From NCBI RefSeq assembly GCF_918797505.1, contig NC_092794.1:31796122-31860121 (forward strand): DNA of 64,000 nucleotides, given 5' to 3'. Under the pieces are notes generated by a model. It did no database searches and was not told the DNA's origin. It saw only the letters and a program-made list of their open reading frames with translations. Made by a program: the position numbers and the translations under genes. The DNA comes from Bemisia tabaci (lineage: Eukaryota > Arthropoda > Insecta > Hemiptera > Aleyrodidae). Positions 34,408 through 43,345 of the stretch are shown one piece after another (within the stretch, counting starts at the first letter, position 1; each line of letters starts with the position of its first letter).

Positions 34408-35134
34408 ATTATGATGGAGATAGTAATCCACCATAGCATAATACATGAGAAACATTTTATTTTCAACCCTGCTGTCCAATCGAAGACCACAAACCAAAAC
34501 ACAATCTCAAGGGAAGTAAAATTAGTTGATTTATTGACTAAATTTGGCCCTTGAATTTACCGAGAATTGGTGCAGTATACTATTTATAGTGTTCAGTGAA
34601 ATATATAAAACCGATTAAGTATGAAAAATAGTCGGGGCGCACTGCGCACTTGTAGTCCTGTGGGACCGTCAGTGATACAAGTTGGCGAGATGGCTCAATC
34701 TCTTCGTTTTGATGTCCTGTTACAGAATGTCGATGTTGCCAGGCTCAATTTTTCCCGGAAAACCCTTAAATTCAAGATGGCGCCCAAAATGGCCGCCACG
34801 GGGTTGAGGTCGGTAACTGACTCCCATGGTCGACATGTATGTCGATTCGTATGTTTTTTTGGTCGGAAATTTCAAATATGTGCTCATAAATGTACTCCGA
34901 CTTCTTTAAGACCCTTAAATTGAACATGGCGGCCTTTCCCTTCCTAAAAGTCAAACCGACACGTGTGCTCCTATATGGTATGTGAGGTGTCTTTCATACC
35001 ATTTTTTGGGCCGTAAAATCGAAAAATGATGTTAAAAAATCCTCGAGTTCATTCATTCAAGGCCTCAAATTCCAAGATGGCGGCCAAAATTGCTGAAATT
35101 TTGGAACCCAAAATTCTCCAATAGTAGTGGGGCC
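34408..35134. repeat. Diverged foldback-related DNA ('aagatggcggcc' family)
   Basis: Contains repeated 'aagatggcgcccaaaatggc', 'aacatggcggcctttccctt' and 'ccaagatggcggccaaaatt'. These also occur, often in opposite orientation, at 38930-38960, 40915-41090 and 57760-57920. The short frame 34621-34923 is within this repeat and lacks a domain. Confidence 0.5.
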
Positions 35135-35635
35135 GATAAGTGGAAAATATCATAACAATCGTGCACTTCTGGAAGAAAGCATGAAAATTTCAAGGATTCA
35201 TCTCTACCCTATAGACGTTCGATTTAGACATGGACCCCAAAAATCTGAGCTCCCTGGGGGGGCAGGGGGGCCCCCAAATTTTGAATTTTGAATAACTACG
35301 GAACGGCTAATGTTAGCGTAATTTTTTTACAACAGAACGATGGGAAATTTTATTAGGAACAAAACTGGTTCTTAAGAATTTTTCCGTGGGATCGATATTT
35401 TAGGCGTGAAAACGGGAAAAACCATCGGGGGACGGGGAGCCGGCCGTTCTGAGGCAGATCCGCGCGCTGCGCTGCCTGCCCGGGACGCGCGCGGCGGCGC
35501 GGTACGGTGTTACCGACGCAACAACCGCTTGTCTTTGTTAAATCTCAACGATGCACAGTTTTAAAAATATTATAAATTTACCGTACTGCCTAAATACTTT
35601 TCCGTAGTAATATAAGCCTTACTTTATATTAGTAA

Positions 35636-36496
35636 CTAGGGGGCTACGCCCCCTGGCCGCTACGCGGCCCAACCCCCTGAAGGCGCTTCGCGGCCCTATT
35701 TTTACCCTCCTATCGGTGTTAGTTTTATTTTTCCCCTAAAAAATTACGAAATGAGGTATACTTTACTTTTAGAATGAAATAATTTTTGGTTTTGATGAAT
35801 AAAGAAACAAATTTTTTTTTTTTGAAGTCTAAAGGACGCGTTTTGGAATGACTACTTGATGAAATATTGCAGTAAAACAACGAACATTGATAATCAGGTA
35901 ATAATTAAGAATTTCGGGTAACGGGGATCGAACCCACACCATATTTTAAGTGGACGCTTCCGACGTCTTTGACGACTCGGCTACCGCTCGTCTTGAGGCA
36001 GTAGGGGCGAATCTTGAGTAGATAAGTGTAGAGCTGATGCGCAGGCTACCCAGCTACTGCGCAACCTCCTCGACCACTGCGCATCCTCCCGCGCATAGCG
36101 GTAGCAGTCTCGGAGCATTCTGAAAATTCACTCACTTTTATAACGTGATTGTAAAAAAACCTGGGTCCTATTTCCAAAATCTGAATAGAGCGGGCTCATC
36201 TAGGGCCAATTACCCGTCGATTACCGCAAAAAACTTGGAAATCGGCCCGGTAGAACGCTCAAACGAACTATGACAAAAAATATAAATTTACATTGTTTAA
36301 ATGGGAGAATTCGCAACTTTACCACTTAATATAAAAAAACCTAGGCCATATTTTGAAAATCTGAAAAGAGTTGGCTTATCTAGAGACAATTGCCCGTCGA
36401 TAGCCGCAAAAATCATAAAAATCGGCTTTGTAGAACGCTGGAACTAAGCGTTACCAGTTTCGCAAAATTAGGAGGCTTGAGAGCTTATAGTATAGA
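35636..36496 (-). mobile_element. Non-autonomous Helitron (861 bp)
   Basis: Read on the minus strand, it begins A|TCTATACTATAAG at 36496. It ends with the hairpin GGGGGC-GTA-GCCCCC directly followed by TAG|T, so the last four bases are CTAG at 35636-35639. TC start, 3' hairpin, CTRR end and insertion between A and T are the diagnostic features of rolling-circle elements. A second GC-rich palindromic segment lies just upstream (ggccgcgtagcggcc). Two internal direct repeats (36158-36270 and 36335-36440, 'cccgtcgatt/agccgcaaaa') and a tRNA-like string at 35915-36000 are carried. No Rep/helicase, so it depends on a helper. Confidence 0.8.
35910..36000 (-). other. tRNA-like sequence carried in the Helitron
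   Basis: On the minus strand, GCGGTAGCCGAGTCGTCAAA resembles an A box (TRGC-NNA-TGG-type) and GTGGGTTCGATCCCC is a good B box, about 50 bp downstream. The 3' side reads 'gttacccg', which could pair weakly with 'gcggtagc'. It resembles a tRNA-derived SINE head or captured tRNA pseudogene; a working tRNA is not supported. Confidence 0.5.
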
Positions 36497-36540
36497 TAAA
36501 TAAAAGCAAGCAAGAGGCGAAAGACTCCAATGTGAGAGCG

Positions 36541-36580
36541 CCGAGTCAATAGGAGGGGTCGGTCATCGCGCATCACGTGT
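36541..36580 (+). repeat. Short conserved motif, copy 1
   Basis: The string CGAGTCAATAGGAGGGGTCG followed by GTCATCGCGCATCACG recurs at 49725-49760 (+) and, complemented, at 52601-52640 (-). In the latter it is preceded by a B-box-like GGTTCAACCCCTG. It may be the 3' body of a small SINE family. Confidence 0.5.
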
Positions 36581-36899
36581 CTTGTTTTCCATGAATACAG
36601 AGCTTTTCCGACCTCAGTACAGAGTAAATTACCCTTTCCTAACGTAATTTTTGTAAAGGATTACATTTTCAAAGATATTAGAGCGAAATAAGATTTAAGT
36701 AGATAAAGACTTAGACGTTGATAAAACTTATTTTTAGCTTATTTTTCATGTTACTTTCGACGAATGGGACCATGAGCTGCTTACATAAGCAAGAATTCTG
36801 CTATACTTGACGCAAAGACATTACTTGAGAAGTGAGGAGGAGGGGGGGGGGGGGGTTTCACAGTCCCTTGCCACTAAGGTGCCCAGATTTTCTTCCTTT

Positions 36900-38010
36900 T
36901 CCTCTAATATCGTTTTTCGTTCATGTTAATTGGTTTCTCGCAATTGCATAGGTACTGATACATACGGAACATTCCGACAGTGTTCTTTTCTCCTCTTTTC
37001 ACTCCAGCCAGTCAACAGACGTATCCATTTTCATGAACTTCCTACTCTTTCAGATATTCAACAAATATGCATATTTCACGAAATAGAATGATATATCAAA
37101 TGAATAATAAAAAAGAAGATATCTGAATACTATCGCTTCTTTTTATCGAGTCACACTTGAAGATTATTATTGGTGTACTAACCACAAGACATAAAAAATG
37201 GAATGAGCAGTAAAAAAAATCCATGTATATTATCTTTCATTTTGTTCTATGGAGTTTGGAGTGGAGTTGGTAACATTTGTATTGAAAAAAATATTAATAT
37301 AAGAGGAAATTTATTTATCATATGCAGGTTCTGATCCTTTCAAGAACCTCTGAGAAGGACCAGTACCTCAGGAAGAAATTCATTGCATTTCTTCTTTTTT
37401 AACCCGCAAATCTTGTACCAATTTTTTATTTGTATAGAGCTCGTGGAAGAGTTCTAGGTATGTCGGAGACAATTTTCAAGAAACGGGACTTGCGAAATAT
37501 GTAATGCACAAAACGCACACCTTAAACTTTATTGCACAGTATAACACTGATCAAATTAGATTCAGAGATTATCAGAGGGTTAATTTCTTGTCAAAATATC
37601 AACAAATCAGTCAAAATCAGTAATCGGTATTCAGTTGCAAAATTACCGAGATTGAGGGAAATCGTGTGATGCGAGATTTTATTGATGACATAAGAGCAGG
37701 ATATGTTCCCAGTAGGCGCGACTTCATATCACTCAAACGGACCGTTTTTGCAGATTAGCGGATATTGGCGGCTAATTATTACTTAATAACATTCCTTTTA
37801 CTTATACAAGAGGCAGTCCAACATAGGTTTTTGGGGGGTCTTTTATCCCTATCAAGCTTTCTCAAGATTCTTTTGGCGTTTCTTGGAGCAAGTTTTGAAT
37901 GTCGTTTTGGTCCTCTTAAAAAAATGCCTATACGTAGCAATGATGCACCAAAATGTCCCTTCAAGAGAAGAGAATAAGCATGCTTGTTTTTTACTCATTT
38001 TTGTACAAAA
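36900..38010 (+). repeat. Repeat family X, copy 1 (empty-site reference)
   Basis: Homologous in inverted orientation to 49970-52280. Shared landmarks are 'tcatgttaattggtttctcg', 'caaatatgcatatttcacga', 'gaagagttctaggtatgtcg', 'acgggacttgcgaaatatgt', 'cggatattggcggctaatta', and 'agagaagagaataagcatgc'. No open reading frame. The other copy contains a 1.2-kb palindrome at a TA; this copy does not. The two copies flank C3G exon 3. Confidence 0.75.
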
Positions 38011-38842
38011 TTAGGTTCCCTGTCTTGAAAGTTTGGCTAGAAGCCGTCTCCCGGGAACTTTAGAGTTGGTAAGCATATTTAGATACCATCCTGGTACAAA
38101 CACTTTAAAATCATTTTTCAGGTCATGGTGGTATACAAATAAGATATGTGACTTTTAGCCCCCCCCCCTTCCCGAGACAACTGTACGTCAGATTTGATTC
38201 CGTTCAACTGATGACTGATACAGTTATCTTGGATGCTTTAATACTTGAACTTGACAAATCCACACAACAAAACAATCCAGAACTCCAGCACCTGACCCCT
38301 TCTCCTTCCGTTGCCATCTGCTCGCTTGTATACATACATATATTACCTGCAAAAGTTAAGCCTTTTTCAGGCTTCATAGGTAGTAAGATATATTCATAAT
38401 ATTTTTAAAACTGCGCATCGTTGAGATTTAACAAAGACAAGCAGTTGTTGCGTCGGTAACACCGTACCGCGCCGCCGCGCGCGTCCCGGGCAGGCAGCGC
38501 AGCGCGCGGATCTGCCTCAGAACGGCCGGCTCCCCGTCCCCCGATGGTTTTTCCCGTTTTCACGCCTAAAATATCGATCCCACGGAAAAATTCATAAGAA
38601 CCAGTTTTGTTCCTAATAAAATTTCCCATCGTTCTGTTGTTAAAAAATTACGCTAACATTAGCCGTTCCGTAGTTATTCAAAATTCAAAATTTGGGGGGC
38701 CCCCTGTCCCCCCAGGGGGCTCAGATTTTTGGGGTCTATGTCTAAATCGAATGTCTATAGGGTAGAGATGAATCCCTGAAATTTTCATGCTTTCTTCCAG
38801 AAGTGCACGATTGTTACGCTTATTGGCCCCACTATAGCTTCT

Positions 38843-39140
38843 TATATCATGTGACGTTTCGAACCTTACAGATTTCTGGTCGTAGAATCCAAATATTGAA
38901 TTTAAAATGCACCCTGGCCCCTTAGAAAGTCCAAAATCCAAGATGGCCGCCGAAATTATCCCTTACAGGATCATACAGTCAGCCTTGACCTTAGAATAGC
39001 AAGATATGTGTCAGTTTACAGGTTTATTGGGTCGTAGAATTCATAAATGAAGGTTGAAATAACCTTTGAAACTGTTAAGAATTCCCCCCTTCCAGTATAA
39101 ACTTTATGGTCAAAATGGTGGATAATAATGAATGAATGTT
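38843..39140. repeat. Foldback-related flank with 'cgtagaat' core
   Basis: Continues outward from the right arm but without a counterpart on the left. It contains 'ctggtcgtagaatccaaata' and 'gggtcgtagaattcataaat', relatives of the core seen at 33340, 33605, 34990, 41000 and 60080. Confidence 0.4.
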
Positions 39141-39800
39141 TTTTAATTTAAACTGTAACAGAACTTTTTGTTTTAATTTGCTTCTTATGAAGTAAATGTC
39201 CAATGAGGAGTATGTAGCTTTAGGATTTGGCATTGGATTTTCTTTCTTTTTTTCCGGCAGAAATAAAAATTAGAATTTATTTAATAGCATGATAACAAAA
39301 GGAGGAAAAGTTTATAAAGTGACATGATACATACATCAAAGGTGTACATTTCCAGCAAAAAACAAAGCAAGCACAGATTTTTGATGAGGACATGTCATAA
39401 TCGTAAAAAAGGAACATATTTCAGTTCTTCCATTTTAAAGCCTTGATATTTGAATTTAACAGAAAGTTTTAAAATATATGTAAGGTCTACTTTTTCAAAT
39501 TTCAATGGAACGAAAAACTTTGCGACTAAAGTATTAACAACTCGAGGACAAATTCAACAAGGATTGAGACACTATAGTTTAAATCAAAAGGAACAAAAAA
39601 CTCTCATGTACAGTCAGGTGCTTCCAAAAAATGAAAAATAAATTATTAAATAATTACTTTGAACTAACTTCAGTCTGAAGGAGGATCCCATAGAAAACTG
39701 GCTAATTTTTAAAAAAGTTTGAGAATCGGGAGGGAAGAAAAAAGAAAAAAAAGGGTATTCAAAAATATAACTGATCTACAAATTACAAAGAAAAATTAAA
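39141..39800. other. AT-rich intronic DNA, no gene
   Basis: Nothing supported; the open frame at 39450-39641 has no domain. Confidence 0.4.
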
Positions 39801-39814
39801 TGACAAAATTAAGA

Positions 39815-40065
39815 AGAAAAATAATACATGTTTTGAACAAAAAATTTTAAAAAGAGCGAATAATGACCGTCACAATTCAAATTATCAATTTCTAAATTGT
39901 TACCAATCACACAAAAATAACTTAACATGTGATTACAATAATGAATGACATCATGGAGAAGAAAGAAAAATAATAATACATGTTTTTGGGGGGAAAAATA
40001 TTTCAAAATGGGCGAAAAATTACCGAGGCACAACTCAAATTAACAATTTCGATCTGAAAAATTCA
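39815..40065 (+). repeat. Two direct repeats of ~95 bp, spaced ~150 bp
   Basis: The stretch 'aaaaataatacatgttttga' to 'attcaaattatcaatttcta' at 39815-39898 recurs as 'aaataataatacatgttttt' to 'actcaaattaacaatttcga' at 39967-40055. It borders the copia remnant and may be part of its 3' region. Confidence 0.55.
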
Positions 40066-40139
40066 AATTTTTTTCTGCTCAAAGGTTTGGTAAATTTATC
40101 TGCAATTCGCAGGTCACTTGATATGTTTTCTTGTTATTA

Positions 40140-40870
40140 ATCCCTCCTTTATTACTTCATGGAGAAAGTGCGATATCGTACGATTATATGATGTCATCTA
40201 GGATTAAAAATCCCATTTTTCATCAGATCGATCAAGCCCTTGTTGTTTTCAAATGAGTAAAGTTCAGTTTTAACATTTTTGCCCAACAAATCCTGTACTA
40301 CTGCCTTAAAACACAATAATTCTTTTTCCCATTCAGCAGCATTTATGAATTCTGATCCGCAAGTTGACAAAAAAACAACTGATCGTTTTCAAGAACACCA
40401 ACTATTTGGCCCATTTTTGAAAAAAAATTACAAAGCCACTAGTGCTTTTTCTGTCGGTGAGGTCACCTGTAAAATCAGAATCGCAATATGCTGTCAATGT
40501 GAAATTATCAGAAGCTTTGTAGCCAATGCCAGTCATTCCAATGTCTTTTCTGAGGCATCGAAAGATTCTCTTAACCGTGAGAGTATCCTCAGGTGTAGGT
40601 TTGTTTTGCTACTCACATAGCTCTTGGAATAACTGATATTTTGCCTTGTTCTGCCTGCTAGATAGAGTAGTTAAAATATGTTCTGCTTCACGATAACGAT
40701 AATTATTCATAATAAAAATCATTGCCGCAGTAATGTTTGCCAGAAGTTCCGTCTCATGTTTGATCGCCCTAGAGGTTGAAACCGGATTCGCTTCAGCCAT
40801 TCCAAACTGGGATAAAATCGTTCTGTGTATTCTATCTAAGTAATTTTGAACTCTCCCCCTTGACGAAATA
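40140..40870 (-). pseudogene. Ty1/copia retrotransposon pol remnant (RT C-terminus and RNase H)
   Basis: Read leftward from 40850: YLDRIHRTILSQFGMAEANP-VSTS matches the copia block 'Y-LLERFNM-DCKPVSTP', and NYRYREAEHILTTLSSR matches 'FPYREAVGSLMYLA'. The frame then continues RCLRKDIGMTGIGYK and AYCDSDFTGDLTDRKSTSGF, the RNase H signature of copia (DADWAGD-DRKSTSGY). After a frameshift, NSWCS, then INAAEWEKELLCF and NNKGLIDLMKNG follow the usual 'SWCSKRQ-ALSSTEAEY-A' and 'DN-AI-LA-NP' order. Stops and frameshifts abound; LTRs were not identified. It is an old, inactive fragment inside C3G intron 2. Confidence 0.8.
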
Positions 40871-40904
40871 GTTCAAGTCCCAAAAAATTTTCAGGATTCT
40901 CAAT

Positions 40905-41165
40905 TTTAATTGAAATAATTTCGGCGGCCATCTTGGATTTTGGACTTCCCAAGGGGTGGGGGTGCATTTTGAATTCAATATTTGGATTTTACGACCAGAA
41001 ATCTATAGGGTCGATACGTGACATGATATAAGAAACAACTATAGCATTTTTCGTTCCAAAACAGCAATTTTGGCCGCCATCTTGGAATTTGAGGCCTTTA
41101 ATGAATCGCAAAGGATTTTTTAACATCATTGTTCGATTTCACCATATTATGATGCCTAAAATCTA
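40905..41165. repeat. Diverged copy of the 'aagatggcggcc' foldback family
   Basis: 'ggcggccatcttggattttg' and 'ggccgccatcttggaatttg' bracket 'gattttacgaccagaaatct' and 'gatacgtgacatgatataag'. These mirror phrases at 35000-35130 and 38830-38960, indicating another member of the same family. Confidence 0.55.
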
Positions 41166-41819
41166 GTTACCAATCACCGTTCCACATTTTTTCTGTATTA
41201 TCCAGGGATTATTTTACAATCTCTAGTTTTCTTGCCATCCGTTGAGTGCAATGCTATCTCCCCACAGTGAGTGCACAACCTTGTAGAGGATTATTTCAGG
41301 ACTGAGGAGCGGATCTATTTAATTCCCTATTTTTGGCTAACAAGACTTATGAAAAAATTTATTTATGCAGTTTCAGTTTTCCTTGTTTTTTAACATTTTA
41401 TTATTTGCCTTTTTGGGCAAATAATCTTACTTGTCAACTATTCTTGCTCCTTTTGGAAGTGGAAGTTCGGAAGTGGGTCAATTGTCTGTATACTGCAGCA
41501 TGGGCATGTAAGGGAGTCTTGCATACTTTTTGGAATTGAGAGGTGAAACTGACAAATTGTGTTATGAAAAAAATGCACTTGAAGTTTTCATCTTAAGTCA
41601 CTGACCACTGAGAGTGACTCATTGTTGGCCCAAAAGTTCATTCTTTAGATTAAACTATACACATATCAAGAGGAGAGTCAGTCATTGATAAAGTTTGATG
41701 ATGAAGTGTTACTAGAGAAATTTTTTTAAATGCTTGATCCTTACCCTTTTTCCAAAATAAATCGATGGTCATGGGCATTTACTGCTGCCCTATGTACTTC
41801 AGTTTTTCAATTGATACTT
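41166..41819. other. Intronic DNA, no gene recognised
   Basis: Nothing supported. The frame at 41333-41539 (+) lacks domain or splice context. Confidence 0.4.
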
Positions 41820-41820
41820 A

Positions 41821-42792
41821 TCCTATATATTAAAATGCAAAGTTCCGAATCTTCGGGCGTTAACTTTGAGAGAACCACCGGACCGATTTGCCTGATCTTT
41901 TTTTTAAATGAAAGCCCCTGAGCTGTAGATTTGCAAGCTGTAATTTGTTTTTCGATTTTTCAGATTTTCTCCTATAATTTTCTCAAATTTTCTTCAATGC
42001 ATTAAAACGGAGGTCCGAATCTTTGGATGTTAACTTTGAGAGAACCACCGGACCGATTTGCATGATTTTTGTTTTAAATGTAAGCCTCTGATCTGTAAAT
42101 TTGCAGGCTATGGTCGTTTTTTCGATTTTCTCAAATTTCCTTACTTTTATCGACGAGTGAAGTTTAGCTGGGCTCGAATTTTCTCCCATTGATTCAGACT
42201 AAAGTCCGAATTTTGGGACATTAACTTTGAGAGAACCACCGGACCGATTTGCATGGTTTTTTTTTTTTAAAATGAAAGCCTCTGATCTGTAGATTTGCAG
42301 GCTGTAATTGTTTTTTCGATTTTCTCAAATTTTCTTACTTTTATCGACAAGTAAAGTTCAGCTGTTTCGAGCGGTCGTCCGGCCGCTACCTGCTTGCCCG
42401 TCCCTAGGTACCCCCCCTCTACGGTCTCAGCCGCCCCTCCCGCCACGTTCTTTCGGCAATCTCCGTTTTCTTTTGTATAGCTCTCCTCCCACCAACCTCA
42501 AAGAAGGAGGTTTGGGTCGCAACGTCGTTCGTCAATTGCCACCCACATTCCTTCGCAATCCCTCGGCTGCTCCGCTTCACAGCTTCTTGATATCCTGGCA
42601 TCTTATTCTCTGCGGCTTGACTGACCCTGACTTATGAACTGCAGTATTGCGTATTGCTAACAACACGTATTGTTACAGACATTTTATTCATCATTATTAA
42701 ATAGATTCAACTAATTGCTCCGATTCCAATAACGCTACTGCACCACCATTTCTAGCTGTGGAGGGCGCCTGTAGGGCGCCCTCCACAGCTAG
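41821..42792 (+). mobile_element. Non-autonomous Helitron (972 bp) with three internal repeats
   Basis: Begins A|TCCTATATATTAAAATGC at 41821 and ends ...CTAG|T at 42792. The 3' end is an 18-bp perfect-arm hairpin: arms 42752-42769 and 42775-42792 (ctagctgtggagggcgcc), with a 5-base loop. The body contains about three tandem units of 170-185 bp (near 41835, 42005 and 42190), each with 'ttaactttgagagaaccacc', 'ggaccgatttgcatg' and 'gatctgtagatttgcaggct'. No Rep/helicase. The element ends 61 bp before C3G exon 3, so its hairpin sits close to the branch-point and pyrimidine-tract region of that intron. Confidence 0.85.
42752..42792 (+). terminator. Helitron 3' hairpin terminus
   Basis: A perfect 18-bp stem with loop TGTAG, ending in CTAG. 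The usual Helitron hairpin lies ~10 bp before CTRR; here the stem extends through CTAG itself. It would act as the rolling-circle replication stop. Confidence 0.8.
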
Positions 42793-42853
42793 TAATTCTT
42801 AAATCCCGTTGTTCTTCCTAATTACTCTAATTATGATTTTCTATGTCTCATAG

Positions 42854-42976
42854 GAATTAATGGCAGTCGTTGTTGGGATAGTTCATCACAAAGCTCGCTC
42901 ACCACCACATCAACAGAACATCCCTCAACTAATGTTCAACATTCCTCACCTTTGGAAAGTCCTCCTGGAGGGACAG
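42854..42976 (+). CDS. RAPGEF1: C3G / Rap guanine nucleotide exchange factor 1, internal exon (exon 3 in this window, possible cassette exon)
   Basis: A 123-nt exon reading (G)INGSRCWDSSSQSSLTTTS, then TEHPSTNVQHSSPLESPPGG. It is Ser/Thr-rich linker of the central C3G region, with no SH3 motif of its own. The acceptor is ctcatAG at 42853. The donor is GTTCGC at 42977, a poor match to the consensus, and reading on would meet a stop after nine codons, so splicing must occur here. Both boundaries are phase 1 and the length is divisible by three, so skipping it keeps frame. A Helitron ends 61 bp upstream and a 300-bp pyrimidine tract follows. The weak donor and the lack of a conserved motif make this the least certain of the four exons, but phase with exons 2 and 4 is exact. 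Confidence 0.75.
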
Positions 42977-42999
42977 GTTCGCATTTTAACTTCACTTCA

Positions 43000-43345
43000 A
43001 TTTGATTGTCGCATCTCTTTTCCTTCTTTCTCTCCTATTTATTTCTTTCTCTCTTTTTTTTCTTGATCTTTTATTTTTACCTATTTTACCTTATTTTTTT
43101 TTCTCCATTTTTTCTTTCTAAAATATTTTCTTTCTCCTTTTTTATATTCCAGTTGCTTTTTTAAATTTTTATCTTATTCTTTGATTTTTCCTCTGCCGTT
43201 CTTTCTTTCTTCTAACTTTTACTCTGCTCCCTTATTTCTTCATTTCTCTCTTTTTTTCTTTTTTTCCCCCTCCTTTGTTTTTCTCTCTATTTTTCTTCCT
43301 CTTTCCTTTTTTTCTCTACTCTCCCTCCTGTTTTGGTTCTTTCAA
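43000..43345 (+). repeat. Long polypyrimidine tract after exon 3
   Basis: About 340 bases of almost uninterrupted C and T ('tctttctctcctatttattt' style), starting 25 bases after the exon 3 donor. Such tracts may bind PTB-type splicing factors; this is inference. It contains no gene; the open frame 43181-43414 is low complexity. Confidence 0.6.

Larger units (their letters stand above)
35135..38842. repeat. Inverted-repeat pair with 450-bp arms and GC-rich inner ends
   Basis: The arms are 35135-35585 and 38392-38842. They share 'caatcgtgcacttctggaag', 'gaacggctaatgttagcgta', a GC-rich stretch 'gcgctgcgctgcctgcccgg', and 'caacgatgcacagttttaaa' at the inner end. The loop of 2.8 kb holds a Helitron (35636-36496) and repeat X (36900-38010), so it is composite. 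The frame at 38405-38629 (-) is within the right arm and non-coding by appearance. Confidence 0.75.

Noticed and set aside
34621..34923. 100-codon frame beginning MKNSRGALRTCS
   Set aside because: It lies wholly inside the 'aagatggcggcc' repeat family and contains phrases found in other non-coding copies.
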